Shown: positions 36,587 to 43,384 of the stretch, in pieces
Layout: each line of letters begins with the position of its first letter
Numbering within the stretch: position 1 is the first letter of the stretch
Origin: Gp6-AA40 sp035649635
Lineage (GTDB): Bacteria > Acidobacteriota > Vicinamibacteria > Vicinamibacterales > UBA2999
Length of the DNA stretch: 64,000 nucleotides
Assembly: GCA_035649635.1 (NCBI GenBank)
Contig: DASRJE010000102.1
Location: 119,078-183,077 of the forward strand
Direction of reading: 5' to 3'
Program-made: the position numbers and the translations under genes
The notes under the pieces: model-generated
What the model saw: only the letters and a program-made list of their open reading frames with translations
The model's database searches: none
Told to the model about the DNA's origin: nothing

Positions 36587-36606
36587 GGCGGGTCTTTAGA
36601 CCCGCC
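36587..36606. terminator. GGCGGGTC hairpin (copy 2), probable two-way terminator
   Basis: GGCGGGTC-TTTA-GACCCGCC forms an eight-pair perfect hairpin between the converging RND permease (stop 36579) and folK (stop 36613). Position suggests termination in both directions; no long U tract follows. Confidence 0.7.
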
Positions 36607-36612
36607 TTCCAT

Positions 36613-37080
36613 CTAGCTACTCAACAGCGCCAGCAACTCGCTCACCGTCCGCCCGGTCAACGGATCTCTCCAGTCGGCCGCGATCTCGGCCAGAGGCTCC
36701 AGAACGAATCGCCGATCTCTGAACCGCGGGTGGGGCACGACGAGATCGGGTGAATCGATGATTTCGTCGTCGTACAGAATCAAGTCCAGGTCGAGCGTCC
36801 GAGGGGCACCAGGGTAGGGGCGCTCGCGACCGAAGCGTTTCTCGATGTCGAGAAGCGTGACGAGGAGCTCTCGCGCCGACAGCGACGTCTCCCCCACCGC
36901 CGCGGCGTTCAGGAAGACCGGTTGCTCGCCGACACCAACTGGCGCCGTGTCGTGAAAGCTGGAACTGCGGAGAGAGTGGACATGCGGGCGCAGCGCATTC
37001 AATGCGTCGCGAAGATAGGCTTCCCGATCGCCAAGGTTACTCCCGAGGGCGATGGCGACAAGAACGACACCGGGTGTCAT
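36613..37080 (-). CDS. folK: 2-amino-4-hydroxy-6-hydroxymethyldihydropteridine pyrophosphokinase
   Basis: A 155-residue folate-pathway enzyme that transfers pyrophosphate from ATP to the pterin. Seen: VAIALGSNLGDREAYL, LDIEKRFGRERPYPGAPRTLDLDLILYDD (the HPPK signature) and VPHPRFRDRRFVLEPLAEIA. Length is normal. The first codons (ATGACACCCGGTGTC) lie inside the left arm of an inverted repeat, so the N-terminal MTPGV is contributed by that element. It follows the ferritin-like gene on the same strand with the repeat in the 38-base gap. Confidence 0.95.
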   Translation of the reverse strand: MTPGVVLVAIALGSNLGDREAYLRDALNALRPHVHSLRSSSFHDTAPVGVGEQPVFLNAAAVGETSLSARELLVTLLDIEKRFGRERPYPGAPRTLDLDLILYDDEIIDSPDLVVPHPRFRDRRFVLEPLAEIAADWRDPLTGRTVSELLALLSS

Positions 37081-37120
37081 TTCTCGAGGACCGTCGTGAG
37101 AAATGACACCCGGTGTCGTT
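37063..37120. repeat. Inverted-repeat element, copy 1 (23-bp arms, 12-nt loop)
   Basis: The arms at 37063-37085 and 37098-37120 are perfect reverse complements over 23 bases, separated by 12 bases. The arm core is GACACCGGGTGTC. The right arm starts at the stop codon of the ferritin-like gene and the left arm contains the folK start codon. A near-identical element with the same loop length is at 50429-50480, so this is a dispersed REP-like repeat that may terminate transcription or shield mRNA ends. Confidence 0.9.
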
Positions 37121-37625
37121 ACTCCTGCCAGCGAGTCGGCAACACCGCGCCGACGCGCTCGGCGCCGACCGTTCGACGTCCGATGACGTCTTCGAGGCCT
37201 GATGCGGCCTGCTCGAACAGACGTTGATGCTCCACCGACTCACCGAGCACGACGCCCAGCATCGTCCGATGGCGCGCGTGTGTGACTGTGGCAACCCGCG
37301 GCCGCCAGTGCTCGACGAAGGCAGCGAGATGACGGACATCATCCTCGAGGATGCCATTGTACGTCGCCGCCTCCCCACCCTTGCCAGGCTTGGTCAACTG
37401 CGGGACGGCAATCTCGCTTGCAGCCGGCGGCATCGGCGCGCCCAGTTCCTCGAGCGCCGATCGGAGCCACGAGAGATGCGTCTCCTCGCGGGCGATGACG
37501 TATTGATAGGCGTTGTTGAAATCGTAATGACCGACGACGCGGGCGCCCGCTTCGTGACGCTCGATGAGCGCCACACGGTCGGCGGTGATCGCGGTCAGCA
37601 GCGACCGCAGTTCATCCTGCTGCAC
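37119..37625 (-). CDS. Ferritin-like-fold protein of unknown function
   Basis: A 168-residue, mostly helical protein. Two ExxH-type patterns, REETHLSWLRSALEELG and GESVEHQRLFEQA, lie on separate predicted helices, with HYDFNNAYQYVIA before the first, as in ferritin-like or DUF2383/rubrerythrin-like diiron bundles. No known enzyme signature is present. Start GTG at 37625 (VQQDELRSLL) lies seven bases after the dksA stop; upstream codons in frame are antisense-like Arg-rich sequence. Probably cytoplasmic; a diiron or stress role is only inference. Confidence 0.7.
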   Translation of the reverse strand: MQQDELRSLLTAITADRVALIERHEAGARVVGHYDFNNAYQYVIAREETHLSWLRSALEELGAPMPPAASEIAVPQLTKPGKGGEAATYNGILEDDVRHLAAFVEHWRPRVATVTHARHRTMLGVVLGESVEHQRLFEQAASGLEDVIGRRTVGAERVGAVLPTRWQE

Positions 37626-37632
37626 GTGTGTT

Positions 37633-37968
37633 TTACCCCTGTTTTTCCTTGCAACTCTTGCAGGACCGCGTCCACGGAATCGCATTGAGACGCGCTTCAG
37701 CGATCGGCTCGCCGCACTCACGGCAGACGCCGTAGGATCCCTCTTCGATGCGGCGCAACGCGCCTTCGATCGCCTGCAGAATCTTGGCGTCGGTCTGTTT
37801 GAGCTTCAGCTGAATGTGGACTTCGTTGTTGCCTGCGGCCTGATCGGCCATGTCGCCCTGCCTGCCGGAGTTGTTCTCCATCGTCCATTGCAGGGGTTTC
37901 GCCGCGGAGCCGGCTAGGAGCTCCCCGCGCTTTTTGAGCAGCGCGTCCCGGTAAATCGCGACGTCCAT
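37633..37968 (-). CDS. DksA/TraR-family zinc-finger protein
   Basis: A 111-residue protein with an N-terminal coiled region (YRDALLKKRGELL... and QLKLKQTDAKILQAIEGALRRIEEG) and a four-cysteine zinc finger (YGVCRECGEPIAEARLNAIPWTRSCKSCKEKQ). Such proteins bind the secondary channel of RNA polymerase and work with (p)ppGpp. The acidic DxxDxA tip of E. coli DksA is not obvious, though DMADQA lies between the helices. AGGAGAA precedes the ATG. It is followed at seven bases by the ferritin-like gene. Confidence 0.92.
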   Translation of the reverse strand: MDVAIYRDALLKKRGELLAGSAAKPLQWTMENNSGRQGDMADQAAGNNEVHIQLKLKQTDAKILQAIEGALRRIEEGSYGVCRECGEPIAEARLNAIPWTRSCKSCKEKQG

Positions 37969-38025
37969 TGAGTCTGGATTCTCCTGGCGGCCTCTTGTCG
38001 CCTAGAACAAGAGGTGATTGTACCC

Positions 38026-40581
38026 TTACTCCGCTCGGAGCGTCGAGAGTGGCTTGTGCCTCAGCACGTCGAGACTTGCGAGCACACCGATCGCGGCGAC
38101 CGCGCCGGCCGTAACGATGATTCCGCCGAGAGTCAGGAACGGCGCCGGCTGCCAGGGGAGATCGAGTCCATAGCGGGCCACCGCCCAACTGAGGGCGATC
38201 GCCCCGGCCGCGCCCACGGTCCCGGCAATGGCGCCGAGCACGCCGTATTCGAGCAGCAGCATGGTGGCAATGAGCCGGCTGCTCGCGCCCAGCGTCTTGA
38301 GAATCGCCGCTTCGTAGACGCGGCGGAACTTCGTCATCGAGACCGCCCCGATCAGGATTAGGCTGCCGCTCAATAGTACGAGCGCACCCACGACCGTGAC
38401 TGCCAGGGTGACGTTATCGACGATGGTCCTGATCGTGTCGAGAACCTCGCGCAAGTCGATGACGGAGATGTTTGGGTAGCCAGACACGATGAGTCCCTGG
38501 AGACGCGCGCGCGCGGCCGGATCCTTGCCGCCTTTGACGGCCGCGATGAAGCTGTGCGGCGCGTTGTCGAACGGGCCCGGGCGGAAAACAATCATGAAAC
38601 CACCGGCGCGAAAGTCACGAAAATCCACCTCGCGAAAACTGGTGACGCGAGCCGAGATGATGCGCCCGAGGACGTCGAACCGCATTTCGTCGCCGATCTG
38701 AATGTTGAAGCGCTCGCGCAGGCTTTCCTCGATCGAGACTTCGGCCTGCTCTCCCGCCGGTGTTTCGTCCCACCACTTTCCATCGACGAGCTTTTCGTTC
38801 GCCTCGAGCGCCGATCGATAGGTGATGGTGAATTCGCGCGACAGGCCGCCACGTTCGCGAACGTCTTCGTAGCTTTCCAGATTCACCTCGCGACCGCGGA
38901 CGCCGGTGATTCGGGCGCGCAGCACCGGGATCAACTTGGGGACGTTTTCAGCCCCGTTCTCGCGATCGATCAACGCCGTCAAGCCCGCGCGCTGATCCGA
39001 TTGGATGTCCATCAGGAACATGTCGGGCGCATCCTCGCCCACTTGCACCGAGAAGTCCTGCAGCAGGTTCACCTGCAGCGCGCGGACCCCGAGGATGAAG
39101 AATGTGCCGAGCCCGACGGCCAGCAAAATGATTCGTGTCTGGTTTCCGGGACGAGCCACGTGCAACACGGCCTGCCGCAACGCGAACGAGCGTGCAAATC
39201 GCAAAGGCTGCACGGCACGAATGAGGGCTATTCCTGCGAGATGGAGCACGAACGTAAGGGCAACGAATCCACCAGACAGCAGCAGACCGACCTGCACGGA
39301 TCCCGCCTGCCAGGCAGCGACGCCAACGAGAGCCGCGCCGACGGCCGTGGCCACCGTCCATTTCAGCCAGTCGAACTGCGGCAAGGATGGAATGTCCTGC
39401 CGCAGCAGCAACGACGGCTTCACATTGCGCACCTCGAGCAGTGGGACGACCGAGAACAGGAGCGAGACAAGCAGGCCGACGGCCAGACCCTGCAGGACCG
39501 CTCCAACCGTGAGCCCATACTCGACCTGAAGCAGCGCGGCAATGTCGCCGACGAACACGGGCAGCAATTGCAGGACACCCGCCGCGATGACGACGCCGAG
39601 GGCGCTTCCTGCCAGCCCGAGCAGCACGACCTGCGTCAGGTAGATCGCCAGGACCTGACGTGAGCTGCTGCCAACACACTTGAGGATGGCAATGCTTCGG
39701 ACCTTCTGCTGAACGAATACGCGCGTCACGCTCGACACACCGATGCCACCCAGAATGAGGACGACCAGCCCCACGAGGCTGAGATAGTTCTCTGCCCGCG
39801 AGAGGTTCTGATTCATTCGTCCTTCGTTCTGCCGGTACGAGCGGACGCCTACGAAGTCGTTGACGAACGTTTTCGACAGCTCGCTCGCGAGCAGAAGGCT
39901 GGGATCCCGTCTTCCCGGCAGTGGCGGTGGGCTCGGCACCTGCAGCAGCAGCTGATGGGACGCACGGCTGCCAAACGACAAGAGACCGGTCGACGGCAGA
40001 TCAGCGAGGTCGATGAAAACGCGCGAGCCGAGCGAGAATGCTCCGAGATTGCGCCCGGGTTCGCTTTGAATCACGCCTCGAATCTGAAACTGTCGCGTGC
40101 CGATGAGCAGGTTCTCACCAACTCGAAGGTTGAGCTGCGCAAGCAACTCGGGACGAACGAGGACGCCGTGATCACGCAGGAGATCGTGCGAGTACGGTTT
40201 GCCTTGCAGCGTCATCGTCCCGTACAAGGGGAAGGTCGATTCGACTGCCCGCAACTCCACCATTCGAGTCGTCGCCACGCCGGCAGGTCGAACCATCGTC
40301 GCCAGTTCCACCGCCTCGGACACAATTCCGACCCGCCCCGTCGAGCGCTCGCGCGCGACCGCCGCACGGACTGCCTCGCCGAGTGGACGATCGCTGCGGA
40401 CCACGACGTCGGCACCTGTCATGGCCCTGGCTTCGCGCGTCAGACCCTGACGCACACTCTGAATGACCGAGCGGATTGCGACGATCGACGCGACCCCGAC
40501 GGCGATGCAGACGAAAAAGAACAGTAAGCGCTGCCACGACGCCCGGATCTCGCGCACCGCCATTCGGATCACAAAGATCAT
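38026..40581 (-). CDS. ybbP: ABC transporter permease YbbP-like, lipid/hydrophobic-compound extraction
   Basis: An 851-residue inner-membrane protein of the MacB/FtsX superfamily: one N-terminal membrane segment (about 18-38), a large periplasmic MacB-like domain (50-245), a set of three-plus membrane segments with two FtsX domains (about 265-390 and 725-845) and a second periplasmic domain (500-700). Length and layout fit YbbP. Its start overlaps the ATPase gene by four bases, and TesA lies upstream of both, the YbbAP-TesA set that takes hydrophobic molecules out of the inner membrane. Confidence 0.9.
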   Translation of the reverse strand: MIFVIRMAVREIRASWQRLLFFFVCIAVGVASIVAIRSVIQSVRQGLTREARAMTGADVVVRSDRPLGEAVRAAVARERSTGRVGIVSEAVELATMVRPAGVATTRMVELRAVESTFPLYGTMTLQGKPYSHDLLRDHGVLVRPELLAQLNLRVGENLLIGTRQFQIRGVIQSEPGRNLGAFSLGSRVFIDLADLPSTGLLSFGSRASHQLLLQVPSPPPLPGRRDPSLLLASELSKTFVNDFVGVRSYRQNEGRMNQNLSRAENYLSLVGLVVLILGGIGVSSVTRVFVQQKVRSIAILKCVGSSSRQVLAIYLTQVVLLGLAGSALGVVIAAGVLQLLPVFVGDIAALLQVEYGLTVGAVLQGLAVGLLVSLLFSVVPLLEVRNVKPSLLLRQDIPSLPQFDWLKWTVATAVGAALVGVAAWQAGSVQVGLLLSGGFVALTFVLHLAGIALIRAVQPLRFARSFALRQAVLHVARPGNQTRIILLAVGLGTFFILGVRALQVNLLQDFSVQVGEDAPDMFLMDIQSDQRAGLTALIDRENGAENVPKLIPVLRARITGVRGREVNLESYEDVRERGGLSREFTITYRSALEANEKLVDGKWWDETPAGEQAEVSIEESLRERFNIQIGDEMRFDVLGRIISARVTSFREVDFRDFRAGGFMIVFRPGPFDNAPHSFIAAVKGGKDPAARARLQGLIVSGYPNISVIDLREVLDTIRTIVDNVTLAVTVVGALVLLSGSLILIGAVSMTKFRRVYEAAILKTLGASSRLIATMLLLEYGVLGAIAGTVGAAGAIALSWAVARYGLDLPWQPAPFLTLGGIIVTAGAVAAIGVLASLDVLRHKPLSTLRAE

Positions 40582-41282
40582 CGCGCGGCCTCCGCACCCG
40601 CGGCGGCTCGCGGGATTTCATTCTGCTGGACCGGACGGCCATCCCGCAGGACCAGTCGTGAATCAGCAAGCGACGCCAGTTCAGCGTCATGTGTCACCAG
40701 CACGAGCGTGGACGCCCGCGACCGCCGGACGGCGAGCAACAGATCCATGATGTGACGCCCGGTGGTCGAATCGAGGTTTCCCGTCGGCTCATCGGCGAGC
40801 ACGATCGGCGGATCGTTAGCGAGTGCGCGCGCAATCGCAATGCGCTGCTGCTCTCCTCCCGACAACTGCGAAGGATAGTGATGCGCGCGGTCGGACAGCC
40901 CGACTTCCTCCACGAGCTGCCGCGCGCGCGTTGGCGCATCGCGCCGACCCGCAATCTCCATCGGGATGAGTACGTTCTCGAAGGCCGTCAGCGACGGCAC
41001 CAGGTGAAAGAACTGAAAGACGAACCCGATCTTCTCACCCCGGAGACGGGCGAGCCCGTCCTCGGTCAGCCTCGTGATATCGACGCCATCGATGAGAATC
41101 TGGCCTGTGGTGGGGGCATCGAGCCCCGCGAGCAGACCGAGCAGCGTCGACTTGCCGCTCCCGGAAGGACCCACGATCGCGACGAACTCTCCTGACCGAA
41201 TCGTGTAATCGAGCGGGTGCAGGATCGTGAGAGGGTGATCGCCGCTCTGAACCGTCTTGGAGACGTGCCGCAGCTCGATCAT
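40578..41282 (-). CDS. ybbA: ABC transporter ATP-binding protein YbbA-like (LolD/MacB type)
   Basis: A 234-residue ATPase: Walker A GPSGSGKST, Q-loop FVFQFFHLVPSLTAFENV, signature LSGGEQQRIAIARA, Walker B PIVLADEPTGNLD, and LVTHD. It belongs to the MacB/LolD mechanotransmission class. Four-base overlaps join it to tesA upstream and ybbP downstream, so all three are made together. Confidence 0.93.
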   Translation of the reverse strand: MIELRHVSKTVQSGDHPLTILHPLDYTIRSGEFVAIVGPSGSGKSTLLGLLAGLDAPTTGQILIDGVDITRLTEDGLARLRGEKIGFVFQFFHLVPSLTAFENVLIPMEIAGRRDAPTRARQLVEEVGLSDRAHHYPSQLSGGEQQRIAIARALANDPPIVLADEPTGNLDSTTGRHIMDLLLAVRRSRASTLVLVTHDAELASLADSRLVLRDGRPVQQNEIPRAAAGAEAAR

Positions 41283-41992
41283 CGCCCAGGGTTCTTTCGG
41301 TCTGCGGTCCGCTTCGCCAGCAAAGGTTCGAGGGCGGTCCAGACCGTTTTCTCGACGATGCGCGAGCCTTCGGCGTTGGGGTGGATGCCGTCGGCGATGT
41401 TCAGGTTCGGCAGGCCCGCCACGCCTTCCAGGTAAAACGGGACGAACACGACGTCGTGTTCTTTTGCGAGCTGGCGATACACCTCACGGAATTCCGACGT
41501 GTAAGCCGACCCGAAATTCGGCGGCGCTTCCATACCGGTGAGGATCACCTTGATGTGTCGCGCCTGTGCGCGAGTAATGATCTCGGTCAGGTTCTGCTTC
41601 AAGCCCGCCACCGGCAGACCTCGCAGTCCGTCGTTGGCTCCCAACTCGATGACGAGGACCTTCACGTCGCCGTCAAGCGACCACTCGAGACGGTTCAAAC
41701 CTCCGGCGGAGGTATCACCCGAAACGCCCGCATTGATAACTTCGTAGGGGTATCCTGCGTCCTTCAATCGCTTCCGAATCAGCGAGGGCACGGACTCTTC
41801 CTTCGCCAGGCCATAGCCCGCGGTCAGGCTGTCACCCAGGAATACGATTCGCGGCGCGGTCGTAGAGGGCGTGCTCTCGGCCGGAGCCGATGGAGTCGGC
41901 TCCGCCTCGTTGGTGGTACGCACCACTTCTGGCTGCCCACACGAGGCGCACATCAGCGCTACAGGCACGACGAGACGCAGCATCAGTCCCAT
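41279..41992 (-). CDS. tesA: TesA-like GDSL/SGNH esterase, probable lipoprotein
   Basis: A 237-residue hydrolase. The N-terminus MGLMLRLVVPVALMCASCGQ looks like a lipoprotein signal, followed by a Ser/Thr/Pro linker. Catalytic blocks of the SGNH family are all present: FLGDSLTAGYG (nucleophile S55), INAGVSGDTSAGGL, ELGANDGL and DGIHPN (Asp-His). It resembles periplasmic thioesterase/lysophospholipase TesA. Unlike E. coli TesA it appears tethered. It is first in the tesA-ybbA-ybbP operon, where it would cleave lipids handled by the transporter. Confidence 0.92.
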   Translation of the reverse strand: MGLMLRLVVPVALMCASCGQPEVVRTTNEAEPTPSAPAESTPSTTAPRIVFLGDSLTAGYGLAKEESVPSLIRKRLKDAGYPYEVINAGVSGDTSAGGLNRLEWSLDGDVKVLVIELGANDGLRGLPVAGLKQNLTEIITRAQARHIKVILTGMEAPPNFGSAYTSEFREVYRQLAKEHDVVFVPFYLEGVAGLPNLNIADGIHPNAEGSRIVEKTVWTALEPLLAKRTADRKNPGR

Positions 41993-42019
41993 AAAGCAGC
42001 CAAACCATTATGTTATAAG

Positions 42020-42569
42020 TCGAAGGCTCGAGCCTCGCCACCTGAAGTCTTGCGCCAGGTGCTCGGACAAGCCGCCGGGGCTCCGCGTTTTCGTGTCCTC
42101 GATTCTGTAGATCCAGACGCAGTACGCGCGGCGATGGTTCAAGGCGCGACACACTCTTTGTCCTGGCCAGCAAATCAGGATCGACAATCGAACCTAATGT
42201 GATGGCGGAAGAGGCCAGGCGGCGGGTGATCGCAGAAGGTCATACCGACTGGGCCAAGCGATTCACAGCAATCACCGATCAAAACACAGCTTTGCATCGT
42301 CGCGCCCAGGCCGAGGGTTTCCGGGACGTGTTCGTCAACCCGAGCGACATCGGGGTCGATATTCGGCGCGCTCTCTCTTCGGCATGGTGCCGGCGGCGCT
42401 GTTGGTTCTCTACATCGAGGCATTGCGGGCAGCCGCGCGGGCAATGGAGCAGGTATGCTGAATCGTACACGCCAAGGAGAATCCCGGGCTCGCCCGCGGC
42501 GCACTCATGGCGGGCGACGCGCGCTGTTTGTACGAATTCGACACCGCGAAGTTGAGCAATTCGAAATAG
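42020..42569 (+). pseudogene. Remnant of bifunctional transaldolase/glucose-6-phosphate isomerase gene
   Basis: Three reading frames in succession carry homology to the isomerase half of the fused tal-pgi protein. First, PPEVLRQVLGQAAGAPRFRVLDSVDPDAVRAA; after a frameshift near 42150, DTLFVLASKSGSTIEPNVMAEEARRRVIAEG..RFTAITDQNTAL..FRDVFVNPSDIG; after another near 42355, SLFGMVPAALL..IEALRAAARAMEQ; and a final piece ENPGLARGALMAGDAR ending at a stop at 42569. Transaldolase, the isomerase N-terminus and everything after this piece are missing. It is a decayed fragment, not a working gene. Confidence 0.85.
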
Positions 42570-42611
42570 TCGCGAGGCAGCTGGTTAATGCGAGGTAGCC
42601 AGTTCGAAAAC

Positions 42612-43328
42612 CTAACGCGCAATGCGAGCGACGATGGCGGTCACGTTGTCGGTCGCTCCTCTGGAGATCGCCGATCGCACGACATTCTGGGCGACGTCTT
42701 CGACCGCGCGTGGACTGCTCAACATCGTCGCGAGCAGCTCGTGTGGAACGGCGCCGTGTACGCCGTCACTGCACAACAGCAAAGCGTCACCGATACCGAG
42801 CGGACACTCCGATACGGTCGGCTCGAGCTCGGGCCTGAGACCGACAACCTTCGTGAGTACGTGACGCATCGGATGCGAGCCGATATCGGGCGCGTGTTCG
42901 GCCTCGTCATCCAATGTTTCGGCCAGCCACGAATCGTCGCGAGTCAACTGTGTCAGACGACCATTGCGCCACAAGTACACACGGCTGTCCCCAACGCTCG
43001 TGTAGTAGGCGCGCTCTTCCACGATCATGACAGCGACGACCGTGGTCCCCATTCCTGAATGCGCAGGTTGTTCGGCGGCCGCGGTCAATATCTGCTGATT
43101 CGCTGCCAGAATGGCGCGAACGAGCAAGGATTGACTCGGTGGGTTTCCGTCGCTCTGAAAAACGTCGCGAATGGCCTTGACCGCGAGTGCCGAGGCCACC
43201 TCACCCGCGTTGTGGCCTCCCATCCCATCCGCCACGACCAGAAGGCCGAGGTCGAGGTCCACGAGCCAAGCATCTTCGTTTGTCGAGCGGCGGCCCTGAT
43301 GGGTCACGCCAGAGGCCGCCAGCGGCAT
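42612..43328 (-). CDS. PP2C-family Ser/Thr protein phosphatase (Stp1/PrpC type)
   Basis: A 238-residue cytoplasmic metal-dependent phosphatase: GRRSTNEDAW, LLVVADGMGGHNAGEVAS (metal-binding Asp), SGMGTTVVAVMI, YYTSVGDSRVYLWR, LLLCSDGVHGAVP and ATDNVTAIVARI are the motifs of the family. It likely reverses Hanks-type Ser/Thr kinases, one of which begins at the right end of the window. It is divergent from the TPR-sigma54 activator with about 55 bases between. Confidence 0.95.
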   Translation of the reverse strand: MPLAASGVTHQGRRSTNEDAWLVDLDLGLLVVADGMGGHNAGEVASALAVKAIRDVFQSDGNPPSQSLLVRAILAANQQILTAAAEQPAHSGMGTTVVAVMIVEERAYYTSVGDSRVYLWRNGRLTQLTRDDSWLAETLDDEAEHAPDIGSHPMRHVLTKVVGLRPELEPTVSECPLGIGDALLLCSDGVHGAVPHELLATMLSSPRAVEDVAQNVVRSAISRGATDNVTAIVARIAR

Positions 43329-43361
43329 TTGGACCAGAGATTATAGCCCTTCCCTTCGTGT

Positions 43362-43384
43362 GTATACTTCGTATACTGCTGCCG
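43362..43384 (+). promoter_or_regulatory. TATACT tandem boxes ahead of the TPR-sigma54 activator
   Basis: TATACTTCG is followed by a second TATACT (43372-43377), so two -10-like boxes lie ten bases apart; together they also make the palindrome GTATAC-TTC-GTATAC. The second box ends six bases before GTG 43384, the spacing expected for a leaderless transcript starting at that GTG. No clear -35 box is visible. Confidence 0.45.

Noticed and set aside
42199..42555. Single 118-codon gene on plus strand
   Set aside because: Its first part matches the isomerase half of tal-pgi but homology leaves the frame; treated as part of the pseudogene.
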